Source: Corallium rubrum (Eukaryota; Cnidaria; Anthozoa; Scleralcyonacea; Coralliidae). From it: DNA of 64,000 bases. The position numbers were made by a program, and so were the translations under genes. Below, in pieces: positions 1 through 8,625 of this stretch. Where the stretch lies: NCBI GenBank assembly GCA_964035015.1, contig OZ036004.1:13365927-13429926 (forward strand), read 5' to 3'. The notes beneath the pieces were generated by a model, which saw only the letters and a list, made by a program, of their open reading frames with translations, was not told the origin of the DNA and ran no database searches. Every line of letters starts with the position of its first letter. Position 1 is the stretch's first letter.

Positions 1-406
1 TATAATTAATTTTATAATTAATAACACTTGTTTTATTATTCATTTAAAATAGATTAACCTTAATCCTGGCTTTTGGTCCTGATGTAAATCATCCAATATA
101 ACTTCTTTCATTATTAAATAATATACATCATCTGTCGGAATTATTTTTCTGTTTTGATTACTACCCGAAATGTGGATGGGCAGTTTAAGTTTGCTTATAA
201 ATATGCAAAATTAATAGAGACATTGGCCAATCAGAAATTTGAATAAATTTTAAATGAATAAGAAGAATAATAAGTACCAGAGTATTATTAAATCAATCAT
301 CAATCAGTGCCAGTGACAAACAACTTGCCCATAAAACCTGCAGCAAAAATTTGCCAGTGAACTTCAAATTTAATACTGCACTTACACTGCCTTATTTATT
401 ATGTAT

Positions 407-703
407 ATGCATAACAAAATTACTGCATTCTGATTGGTTGAGAGGAGTACAATTATTTTATAAATTGTACTGAGTGCAGTACAATTAATGATTTAATATT
501 CTCATGTCTTCTCATACACTCATGCATATAATAAACAAATAATCATATGATATTGCTCTTATAATTAAGGGTTTAGACATACTACTCGTGATATTTGAAT
601 ATTGTGCCATAAATTGCACTTGACTATCAGCTCATGTATACAATTTTGGCACAATTTTCAAATATCACTCGTGTAAATCCCTAATTACTTGCTATCATAT
701 GAT
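407..703. repeat. Short palindromic transposon-like element
   Basis: The stretch at 540-612 is an imperfect inverted copy of 646-703; both contain an ATCATATGAT-type end and a CACTCGTG-like core. The left part (TGATTGGTTGAGAGGAG) also starts the longer element at about 25,506 and 42,944, and the right part resembles the end of those elements. I read it as a short non-autonomous member of the same family. The rest of 1-894 is AT-rich, with nothing recognisable. Confidence 0.5.
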
Positions 704-894
704 TACCTTTATTTATAGTATAATGGTTCTCATCTGATTATAAAGAATAGTATAAAACTTTTTATTTAATTCACCCATTCAATTACAAAATAATCATCTT
801 GTAGATTCAGTACGCAGCATAATGGGCCCATAATAATTTTATTCCTTTTATTACATATAATAAAAGCTTCATCAAGTTTCATAAATATATTTAC

Positions 895-977
895 CTTGTT
901 TGCACACTGATCGTAGCATTGCCAGTTTTCCATATGCACTCCGGAATACTTGACACTTATTCCATCTTGCATGCTTT
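895..977 (-). other. Possible isolated internal exon (cysteine-containing)
   Basis: On the minus strand a TTTCTATAG acceptor precedes an 83 bp open stretch that ends at a GTAAAT donor. The reading without stops is rich in Tyr, Trp and Cys (…ENWQCYDQCANK). It vaguely recalls extracellular PAN/apple-type modules, but two cysteines are too few to assign a family. No partner exon was found. It lies about 170 bp downstream of the helicase exon but reads as unrelated. It could be chance. Confidence 0.2.
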
Positions 978-1146
978 CTATAGAAATTATTGTTTTGTAT
1001 TAAAAGAGAAATTGGATAGCTAAACACCGAAGGCCCAAAAATTTTTCCAGCCAAATCGTGGTCAAACAATTAAGGGAGAATAATTTTAAATACGCAGTAG
1101 TATCTGGTCAGCGATAGTTGGGTGAATGATAAATATTGAAGCTTAC

Positions 1147-1502
1147 CTTTTTCCAGCCCATGTTTCCACGGTATGTGACTCACCCACGACAACTGCAGCG
1201 ATACTCCGATGAAGCATGCTGTTTGTCCGTTTCATTTCGTCCAAAAACTTTGTTTCAATGGCTTTCTCTGCTGTGCAGTAAATAAATTGAGGCGGTGATC
1301 GCAGTACATCCGCAAATGTTTCATCAGAGAGTTCAACTGCTGTGTAGTTAAGCGATTGAAGAGAAGAGATTTGATCATTTATAATACTCTTTAAGGGTGA
1401 GATCACGAGTACGGAACAGCCATCATTAATTCCAGACATTTTCATCATCTCATGCTTCGCCAAAGCATACACGGTAAATATCATACTTTTGCCAAACCCC
1501 AA
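1147..1502 (-). pseudogene. RecQ/DExH-type DNA helicase exon, decayed
   Basis: About 118 codons match the N-terminal ATPase lobe of superfamily 2 RecQ-like helicases: motif I GFGKS (Walker A) at the start, motif Ia-like VISPLKSIINDQ, an FIYCTAEKA segment, then VVVGESHTVETW where motif II should be. RecQ-type proteins have DE(S/A)H there, so the magnesium-binding Asp is Gly (GGT instead of GAT, one transition). The exon ends at a good GTAAGC donor (1,141-1,146). The sequence before motif I shifts frame, no ATG starts it, and no other helicase motif is in the window. I infer a relic or a lone exon of a gene lying mainly outside; such relatives are abundant in cnidarian genomes. The helicase assignment is firm; whether it functions is doubtful. 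Confidence 0.6.
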
Positions 1503-1854
1503 AGTTTCCAGAAATGGAAAAAAAGGTGAAAGATATGATGCAAGTCATAAATCGCAGCTTGTATGTTTCTCCAGTTGTTAGTATGATTCTGCTCTAACGA
1601 TGCATTTTTAGCCAATTCAGAGGACCTAAAGTTCAAAATTTTCTGGCCGCAGCCATACCCCGAATGTCAGCCCTTCGAGTTGCATCAGCAGAATTTCGGA
1701 TTGTTAGAATTTGTTACTGTTGACAATTTGTTGTGTTGACCTTTTGTTTTTGTGTTTCTAATATAGAAATATTAGTCTATTAATGTAAACATACAAACAA
1801 ACAAACTAAGCATGGTCAGCATGGTTTTTTGAGAGTTTTCTGGCTTTCAGAATT

Positions 1855-1950
1855 CTGTAAATTCTTCCCCCCAAAATGCAGGAAATGGCATTTCAGAGAC
1901 TCTAGATTTCAAAATTTCCCGGGGCATGCCCCCGAACCCCCCTAAAATTT
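1855..1950. repeat. Interspersed repeat fragment, CCGGGG/CATGCC type
   Basis: A ~90 bp stretch (CCCCCCAAAATGCAGGAAAT … CGGGGCATGCCCCCGAACCC) recurs in inverse orientation at about 10,471-10,560, 32,503-32,590 and 50,782-50,870. It looks like the end of a dispersed element. No coding content is seen. Confidence 0.5.
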
Positions 1951-1961
1951 TCAAGCATCTT

Positions 1962-2172
1962 TAACTCATTCCTGTCCGGGGGCTTCCCCAGAGGTGAATA
2001 AAATCGTCTGGCGTTAGCCAGAATAAAATACTAAAGACCGATTCGGACAAGAAAGAGTTAAAGAGATAGTGTATAACTCATTCCTGTCCGGGGGCTTCCC
2101 CAGAGGTGAATAAAATCGTCTGGCGTTAGCCAGAATAAAATACTAAAGACCGATTCGGACAAGAAAGAGTTA
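1962..2172. repeat. Tandem pair of a ~99 bp element
   Basis: The blocks 1,962-2,060 and 2,074-2,172 are essentially identical, offset by 112 bp. Each begins TAACTCATTCCTGTCCG and ends CGGACAAGAAAGAGTTA, so each has imperfect terminal inverted repeats, as a MITE would. Diverged relatives occur near 9,900-9,990, 31,980-32,060 and 50,220-50,300. Confidence 0.6.
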
Positions 2173-3576
2173 ATAAGCGCTTGCTTTTTTATCCCCTCTT
2201 TCATGCCGCCGTGGGGGAGTGCCTAGCTCCCCAATACAAAAATCGCTCCGCGGTCCCTGATCTGGAACTGAATAAAAATCAGAAAATTTGAAGAAATGTG
2301 ACACAATATGGCTATACGCGATCCCGGGGCCTGAGCCTAGCAGCAATACCTTCCCAGGATGCAATTCTAGCTGTCTGTGTGTGTGTGTGTGTAATAACTT
2401 CAAGCCAACTGAGTTAGCCTAAACACGGCAATACCGTAAAAAATTGCCTTCTATTAATTAGGAAATTTCAAGGAAATAACATCTCATTTACAGGAAATTT
2501 CAGGAAATTTTAAGACCGGAGCAGGAAATTTGGATATTGCATTGTGAGGATATTGCAAAACACTCAAGCAAGATTTCGCCGACATAGTGGCTCCCGCTGA
2601 CAGGTCAGCAGTCACAAAATTTGTTAAAAAATTGTAAAATGGCGAAAGCTCCCTCGATAAGCTATATATAGCTTTTGCGGCAATCGTTGTAATCAAAATG
2701 TGGTATACATAAAAAAAAATAGAGAGATATAGAGATTTATACAACCTAAGAAAAACAAACAATCTGACTGGCTAAGAACTATGCGTTATTAAAGTACTCA
2801 TGCACAACTGACGTAACGAAGTCGCAAAAAAATGTTGTTTTATAAAAATTTGATCAAATTACACGTTTGAAGATGCAACTTGGTAAAAAATAAAGTGCAT
2901 TTCAACTGTCTGAGGATTACACATATCACTCAGTGATGAGCATATTAAAATTATCGACATAAATACGGTTATTTAATACCTTCGTCTCCGGCGCACAACT
3001 CTATCTACTCCACAGCTTCAGGAATGTTCTGATACAATTTCCATTCCTCTTCATGGAAATACTGTTCAGCCATTCAAATCCAGGAGATATCAGCCATTGT
3101 CAACAAGATTTCCAAACACAGAACATATAATTTCGCTGGTTAGTATGCGTGCTTCTCGGCCTTCTCCAACAATAAACGCTTTCCCAGCTGAATTGGCAGC
3201 ATAAAAAGCGTCAAAATATACATGGGACAGCAAGATACAGTCCAGAAGAACTAATCGGTTTGTTCAACGATAAATAATTTGGATGGAAATGCCGACGAAG
3301 ACACGAAGTTTGAACTTTTAATAAACTTTCAATTTTGTAAACAATGTTATGATCACGATTTGCATAAATTATACGTGACGTAAACGGAAGCCGAAAAATT
3401 AGCCAATCAGGACAGCCTTATATCTTCTGTCGCCCAATCAGATTGCTTTATTTGTATAGATCACTTATATGAGGTAATTAAACCTGAATTGAAATTTTAC
3501 GTCCTTTTCAATAGCCCTGCCGGTTCGACGATTCAAAAATATCAAACATTTCTTATTAAAATAATAAAATTTGATG
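2173..3576. other. Non-genic stretch
   Basis: No convincing gene, RNA or element was found. It contains a short (GT)n tract at about 2,377-2,392 and several near-repeats of GGAAATTTCA around 2,460-2,530. The short open frames here have no splice or domain support. Confidence 0.4.
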
Positions 3577-3767
3577 TATAAAACAAATAGATGACACTTT
3601 TCCGTGCGTGAGTACTGTAATAACGCGCAGAAGACGTCACAGCGTGTAAAGAAGAACAGTCACACCACTGGACTACGTCTCGTGTCGTACTTTTTTGTTC
3701 TTTACACACTGTGACGTCATCTGTGCGTTATTACAGTACACACGCACGGAAAAATGTCATCTATTTG

Positions 3768-3769
<2 letters not shown>
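3577..3769. mobile_element. Fold-back (MITE-like) element
   Basis: The arms at about 3,577-3,650 and 3,700-3,769 are inverted repeats about 70 bp long: both carry ACAAATAGATGACA at the outer end and the inverted GTTATTACAGTAC core. The loop is about 45 bp. No ORF. It ends directly against a (TA)n tract at the left border of the large tandem array. Confidence 0.65.

Positions 3770-3807
<38 letters not shown>
3769..3807. repeat. (TA)n microsatellite at unit-1 border
   Basis: Pure TA dinucleotide run immediately left of the first unit. (TA)n tracts also mark the start of units 2 (30,035-30,090) and 3 (48,321-48,342). Confidence 0.9.
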
Positions 3808-3809
<2 letters not shown>

Positions 3810-4082
3810 TCGTGTGTATTTATTAATCTCAAATGAATTAAAATTCAGTAAATGTATACAATTTGTGGGTTTCAAACTCACCATCAAATCCTCAGCTTTC
3901 GGCTCTTATACTCGACGTCTTATAGGTGGTGTGCAACCAATCCCTTGAGATTCGAAGGACAAAGATATTTTCGCCATGTTGAATGATATTATAATTGCAG
4001 ATGATTAAAAGGTTAAAACGTCAACCAGCAATACGAGTCGAAACTCACGAAAGCTAGAATTTAAATAAAACGTGATAAAGCC

Positions 4083-4235
4083 TGTTACAATAAGACATTC
4101 ATTGTAAACCTCGCCCCCCTGCATGTAGACCTCGGTATGTATCACGTGAACAATGTAGCGTGGTCATTCGTATGTAAGAGAGCTTAGGAGCAGGGTTTAC
4201 AGAGTTACGTGCAATAATAAAGATAACTTGAAACA
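4083..4235 (+). repeat. 5' LTR
   Basis: 153 bp, begins TGTTACAATAAG and ends ACTTGAAACA. It holds a polyadenylation signal AATAAA at 4,216-4,221. No clear TATA box was seen. Identical to the 3' LTR. Confidence 0.95.
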
Positions 4236-4253
4236 TGATGTCAGGAGTAGGAT
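4236..4253 (+). promoter_or_regulatory. Primer-binding site (probable)
   Basis: TGATGTCAGGAGTAGGAT starts directly after the LTR. From memory it resembles, with about three mismatches, the TGGTGTCAGAAGTGGGA site that many metazoan Ty3/gypsy elements use with tRNA-Leu. The primer identity is inference. Confidence 0.55.
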
Positions 4254-4274
4254 TGTATTAACTTGTTTTACAAC

Positions 4275-5276
4275 ATGGCAGGGAAATTTTGTCCGCCAAA
4301 AGAGCTGAATTTTACGGGAAATCTGAGCCAAAACTGGAGCAAATGGAAGAAGGAATTTAATCTGTATTTGACAGCGACTGAATCGCACGAGAAATCTGAT
4401 GCTGTGAAAACCTCCCGACTGTTAACTGCGATTGGCGAAAAAGCAAGGGATGTATACTACACATTTACATTCGACGAAGAAGGTGATGAGATGAAGTTGA
4501 ATTTAGTCCTAAAGAAATTTGACGAATATATGTCCCCCAAGAAGAATATTACTTATATGCGATACAGGTTCTTTTCATACAGTCAAGTTGAAGGTCAGCC
4601 TATTGATGAATATATCACTGAGTTAAAATCCCGAAGCGAACAGTGTGAGTTTGGCGATTTAAAGAACAGCTTGATTAGAGATAAAGTAGTGCTTGGTGTG
4701 AATAGCAAAAAAGTACAAGAACGATTGCTTCGAGAGACCGAATTGACCCTGGAAAAAGCCATACAGATTTGCCGCGCCGCCGAGAACGTCAAGATGCAAA
4801 CTAAGGAAATGAAAGGTGCTACGAATTCAGAAATCGAAACGAACATTGATCTCGTGCATAGAAAGTCGACAACAGGAGATGGTCGTCCGAAATCGCTATC
4901 AACGACAAAACAAGGGCGCAGAAAGATTAAAAATTGTAAATATTGTGGGCTGAGTGAGCACGAATATGGCAAATGTCCAGCGTACAAGCGTCAGTGCAAT
5001 AAATGTGGAAAGTTCAATCACTTTGCTTCGGTTTGCCAATCAAAATCCGTGAGACATGTGGAAAAACAAAGTCATAGTCAGGGAGTTGAGTCCAATTCGT
5101 CAAACAGTGAGGATGAAGAATCAGAGTTCACCTTTATATCAGGTATCAAAGCCATCAACGAAGAAATTCAAGAGGATCACATTTCAAATGACATAAATAA
5201 TCCTCAAGCAGACGACGTCGACAGTGAAGAATTTTTTGTCAATACCCTCGAACCCGATCAATCCACCGATGGCTAA
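4275..5276 (+). CDS. gag: Gag polyprotein, 333 aa
   Basis: Structural protein that assembles the retrotransposon particle and packages its RNA. The start chosen is the first ATG (4,275), with A at -3 and G at +4. Residues ~1-170 form a helical Gag/capsid-like region with the many Trp and Lys residues usual in Ty3/gypsy Gag. Two CX2CX4HX4C zinc knuckles (C221-C234 and C241-C254, counting from this ATG) mark the nucleocapsid. An acidic Ser/Asn/Asp/Glu-rich tail follows. It ends at TAA 5,274-5,276. The pol frame is open from 5,228, so gag and pol overlap by 49 bp with pol in the -1 frame. A T6 run at 5,232-5,237 within the overlap is a candidate slip site, although not a perfect X XXY YYZ heptamer. 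Confidence 0.92.
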   Translation: MAGKFCPPKELNFTGNLSQNWSKWKKEFNLYLTATESHEKSDAVKTSRLLTAIGEKARDVYYTFTFDEEGDEMKLNLVLKKFDEYMSPKKNITYMRYRFFSYSQVEGQPIDEYITELKSRSEQCEFGDLKNSLIRDKVVLGVNSKKVQERLLRETELTLEKAIQICRAAENVKMQTKEMKGATNSEIETNIDLVHRKSTTGDGRPKSLSTTKQGRRKIKNCKYCGLSEHEYGKCPAYKRQCNKCGKFNHFASVCQSKSVRHVEKQSHSQGVESNSSNSEDEESEFTFISGIKAINEEIQEDHISNDINNPQADDVDSEEFFVNTLEPDQSTDG

Positions 5277-5311
5277 CGACTCTAGATACTTGTGGAACTT
5301 CTGTATCTTAT

Positions 5312-8300
5312 ATGCTTGATTCTGGTGCTCAGGTGAACGTTCTTCCAGAGCGTATTTACAATTCCTTGCAAAAGAAGCCACGTTTGCACCGCACGAAGAT
5401 TAAACTCACAGCGTACGATGGTGGAAACATCCCCGTTAAGGGTAAGTGTATTGCTTTTGTTACTAAAGGATCCAACAAATCATATCCCGTACAGTTTGTG
5501 GTGGTACCAACCAAATCAACTGCCATCATTGGCCTTGAGACATGTGAGAAACTCAATTTAATAAAGCGTGTATTTAATATTAACGACAAATATTCGCATC
5601 TCCTTGACAACTATGAAGATATTTTTGGAGACATTGGTTGCCTACCAGGTGAATACCACATCAATGTGGATCCTACCATCAAGCCCGTTGTCCATCCTGC
5701 GAGAAGGGTTCCTTTTGCCTTGAAAGATAAACTCAAAGCAGAATTGAACAGGATGGTATCACTTGAAGTTATCGAGAAAGTTGATAAACCCACCAATTGG
5801 GTGAACAGCATTGTAATCGTGGAGAAATCCAATGGTGATATTAGAATATGTTTAGATCCCAAAGATTTGAATCGAGCTGTTAAACGCGAGTTCTCACAAA
5901 TGCCTACAGCAGAAGAAATAACGTCACAAATGTCTGGAGCTCAAGTCTTCAGTAAGCTCGATGCGAGTGCAGGTTATTGGCAAATAAAGCTGGACGAGTC
6001 ATCATCTGACTTGTTGGCCTTCAATACCCCATTTGGTCGGTATAAATTCAAGAGACTACCTTTCGGAGTCCACTGTGCCAGTGAAGTGTTCAGCAAGCGT
6101 ATTTCAGAGCTAATAGATGGCCTCGAAGGTGTTGCTCATATCCAGGATGATATCATCATTTGGGGAACTGATCAACAAGAGCATGACAACAGATTGGAAA
6201 TGGTTCTACATAGGATCAAAGCTTCTGGTCTAAAGCTGAATAAAAAGAAATGTGAGTTTGGTATTCGTGAAATTAAGTATGTTGGTCACATCTTCTCTGA
6301 CAAGGGACTGCGAGTCGACCCTTCAAAAGTTGAAGCAATTGGAAGCATGCCCATTCCTCAAAGTGTAGCAGAATTACACCGTTTTCTTGGTATGGTGGCG
6401 TATCTAGGAAAGTTCATACCTAGCCTCTCCAGCAAAACATCTGATTTAAGAGAGTTGTTAAAGAAGGATGAGGATTGGAACTGGTCTGACAAACATACGC
6501 AGCAATTCAAGGCACTACAGCAACTAGTTACAAACAGTCCTGTATTGAAATATTTTGATCCTAAATTACCCATCAAAGTCTCTGTCGATGCAAGTAAAGC
6601 AGGACTTGGTGCTGTACTCCTCCAGCTTCATGATGAAACCTGGTGCCCTGTTGCATATGCCAGTCGTGCATTAACCAAATCAGAGCAGAATTACAGCCAA
6701 ATTGAAAAGGAAACTTTGGCAGCAGTTTTTGGAACTGAACATTTTAACCAATATGTATATGGTCAGAAGTTTCTGGTTGAATCTGACCATAAGCCATTAC
6801 AAACCATCCTCAAGCGTAACATCAACTATGCACCTCCACGTATTCAGCGTATGCTTCTCCGTTTGCAAAAGTATGACTTGGAGCTGTACTTTACACCCGG
6901 CAGTACAATTCCAGTAGCTGATACCTTGTCAAGAGCCTTCCTGCCAGGATCTGCACCAATGACTGAATCAGTGTTTGATTACCAAGTACATATGTTATTA
7001 TCATACTTGCCAATATCCGAAGCCAAGTTAAAAGAGATCCAGTCTGCAACTGCAAGAGATGGTGCACTTCAGGAAGTAAAGAAGTTTATTTTGAACGGTT
7101 GGCCAGAAAACAAGAGTACCCTTCCAAGAGAGGTCATGCCATACTTTCAGTTTCGGTCAGAACTGTCAACTGTAGATGGCCTAGTCTTTAAAGAAGACAG
7201 AGTAATCATACCCTCAGCAATGCGCAGAGAAATAAAAGAGAAACTCCATCAGGGGCATTTGGGCATTGAAAAGTGCAAGGCGAGAGCCCGCCAGGTGGTA
7301 TTTTGGCCAGGAATCAATGCTGAAATTTCTGAAATGGTAACAAAATGTGGTGCATGCATTGAGAATCAACGGTATCAACAGAAAGAGCCTCTTATATCAC
7401 ACAAAGTTTCTACAGATCCGTGGTACAAAGTTGGCATGGACTTGTTTTCATACAGAAACAAGGATTATTTGGTAGTTGTAGACTACTATTCGAACTACCC
7501 AGAAGTATGTTCCCTAAGTAATACCTCGAGCTCGACCATAATATCTCATGCAAAGTCAATCTTTGCACGTCACGGCATCCCAAAAGTGGTAATTTCTGAC
7601 AATGGGCCTCAGTTCTCAAGTGTGGAATTCAAACAGTTTGCAGTTTCTTGGGAATTCAAACATGTAACTTCAAGTCCCAAGCATCCTAAATCAAATGGTA
7701 TGGCCGAGAGTGCAGTGAAAGTTGTCAAAAAGTTGTTCAAAAAAGCCTCTCGCCAAGGTGAAGACCCCTATCTGGCTCTTTTAGCACATCGATCTACGCC
7801 GAGTACTAACGATGACAGATCACCCGCCGAGAAGCTTATGGGTCGAAGTGTTCGAACCCTACTGCCGGATCTAAGGAGAATGGTTTCTAAACAAGGAAGA
7901 AGAAATCATCAACTTCCCGCAAAGTTTCAACCAAGACATCTGGAAAGAGTGAAACATCATCATGACCGTAACAGCAAGCAATTGCCAGATATTCCAGTGG
8001 GATCTACGGTTCGCATTCAAGAGAAAGGTACATGGCCATTGAAAGCCAAAGTCTTAAAGAAAGCAGATACTCCCAGGTCTTTTGTGCTTGAAACAGAAAA
8101 AGGAACGATACGTCGAAGGAATCGTCAAGATCTACTGATGACCAATGAACAATTCCTAAGTGTGCCAAATGATGACATTCCATTATCCGAGCCCCCCGAT
8201 AGCAGCACAGCTCCAAATGATACAACTGAAGTGATACAGAACAACGTTCCTGTGGACATCCCACACAACAGCTCACCCACGCATCAACCATGTTCTCCCA

Positions 8301-8368
8301 CTGTCTCTTATCGGACACGTTTACGCACATCTACGAATCCACCAAAGCGTTTGGGTTTTGATGGATAA
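5312..8368 (+). CDS. pol: Pol polyprotein: protease, RT, RNase H, integrase
   Basis: Replicates and integrates the element. Counting from ATG 5,312 (1,018 aa): aspartic protease DSGA at 3-6 with AIIGLETC near 71-78; reverse transcriptase about 150-345, with motif A D217 and the catalytic box IQDD (D279, D280) where many relatives have YxDD; RNase H acidic residues D426, E467, D492, D537; integrase zinc finger H646, H649, C679, C682; catalytic triad D710, D763, E799 with DD35E spacing; then a GPY/F-like region (SPAEKLMGR) and a basic, Pro/Ser-rich tail. All catalytic residues are present and there is no internal stop. The frame is open upstream to 5,228, and protease motifs begin before 5,312, so translation as a Gag-Pol fusion by -1 frameshift is likely; the ATG is probably not the true start. 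Confidence 0.95.
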   Translation: MLDSGAQVNVLPERIYNSLQKKPRLHRTKIKLTAYDGGNIPVKGKCIAFVTKGSNKSYPVQFVVVPTKSTAIIGLETCEKLNLIKRVFNINDKYSHLLDNYEDIFGDIGCLPGEYHINVDPTIKPVVHPARRVPFALKDKLKAELNRMVSLEVIEKVDKPTNWVNSIVIVEKSNGDIRICLDPKDLNRAVKREFSQMPTAEEITSQMSGAQVFSKLDASAGYWQIKLDESSSDLLAFNTPFGRYKFKRLPFGVHCASEVFSKRISELIDGLEGVAHIQDDIIIWGTDQQEHDNRLEMVLHRIKASGLKLNKKKCEFGIREIKYVGHIFSDKGLRVDPSKVEAIGSMPIPQSVAELHRFLGMVAYLGKFIPSLSSKTSDLRELLKKDEDWNWSDKHTQQFKALQQLVTNSPVLKYFDPKLPIKVSVDASKAGLGAVLLQLHDETWCPVAYASRALTKSEQNYSQIEKETLAAVFGTEHFNQYVYGQKFLVESDHKPLQTILKRNINYAPPRIQRMLLRLQKYDLELYFTPGSTIPVADTLSRAFLPGSAPMTESVFDYQVHMLLSYLPISEAKLKEIQSATARDGALQEVKKFILNGWPENKSTLPREVMPYFQFRSELSTVDGLVFKEDRVIIPSAMRREIKEKLHQGHLGIEKCKARARQVVFWPGINAEISEMVTKCGACIENQRYQQKEPLISHKVSTDPWYKVGMDLFSYRNKDYLVVVDYYSNYPEVCSLSNTSSSTIISHAKSIFARHGIPKVVISDNGPQFSSVEFKQFAVSWEFKHVTSSPKHPKSNGMAESAVKVVKKLFKKASRQGEDPYLALLAHRSTPSTNDDRSPAEKLMGRSVRTLLPDLRRMVSKQGRRNHQLPAKFQPRHLERVKHHHDRNSKQLPDIPVGSTVRIQEKGTWPLKAKVLKKADTPRSFVLETEKGTIRRRNRQDLLMTNEQFLSVPNDDIPLSEPPDSSTAPNDTTEVIQNNVPVDIPHNSSPTHQPCSPTVSYRTRLRTSTNPPKRLGFDG

Positions 8369-8456
8369 TACCATCATACTGTACATATGCTTAATCTAGC
8401 TAAACTGATATTCGGGACATTATCTTTAAACTATTTCATTTTGTTAATGTTTTGTT

Positions 8457-8467
8457 AGAAAGGGGGA
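8457..8467 (+). promoter_or_regulatory. Polypurine tract
   Basis: AGAAAGGGGGA lies directly against the 3' LTR, the expected plus-strand DNA primer of the retrotransposon. Confidence 0.85.
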
Positions 8468-8620
8468 TGTTACAATAAGACATTCATTGTAAACCTCGCC
8501 CCCCTGCATGTAGACCTCGGTATGTATCACGTGAACAATGTAGCGTGGTCATTCGTATGTAAGAGAGCTTAGGAGCAGGGTTTACAGAGTTACGTGCAAT
8601 AATAAAGATAACTTGAAACA
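8468..8620 (+). repeat. 3' LTR
   Basis: Identical to the 5' LTR over all 153 bp; AATAAA at 8,601-8,606. Followed by the second AAGCC target duplication. Confidence 0.95.
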
Positions 8621-8625
8621 AAGCC

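Larger units (their letters stand above)
4083..8620 (+). mobile_element. Complete Ty3/gypsy LTR retrotransposon (Mag-like), 4,538 bp
   Basis: Two LTRs of 153 bp (TG…CA ends) are identical base for base. They are flanked by the target duplication AAGCC (4,078-4,082 and 8,621-8,625). A primer-binding-like site follows the left LTR and a purine tract precedes the right one. Inside are an open gag and an open pol with order protease, RT, RNase H, integrase, which defines Ty3/gypsy (Metaviridae). No envelope-like ORF and no chromodomain were seen. The Mag-like placement rests on resemblance to K02A2.6-type polyproteins and two zinc knuckles, and is inference. Copies 2 and 3 of the host unit show the uninterrupted site near 30,475 and 48,725. 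Identical LTRs and open frames imply a recent, possibly still mobile, insertion. Confidence 0.95.

Noticed and set aside
4263-4274. Gag start four codons upstream
   Set aside because: That codon is TTG. The ATG at 4,275 has a strong context and is the natural start.
8004-8330. Open frames antisense to gag and pol
   Set aside because: Shadows of the retrotransposon genes with no domains of their own.
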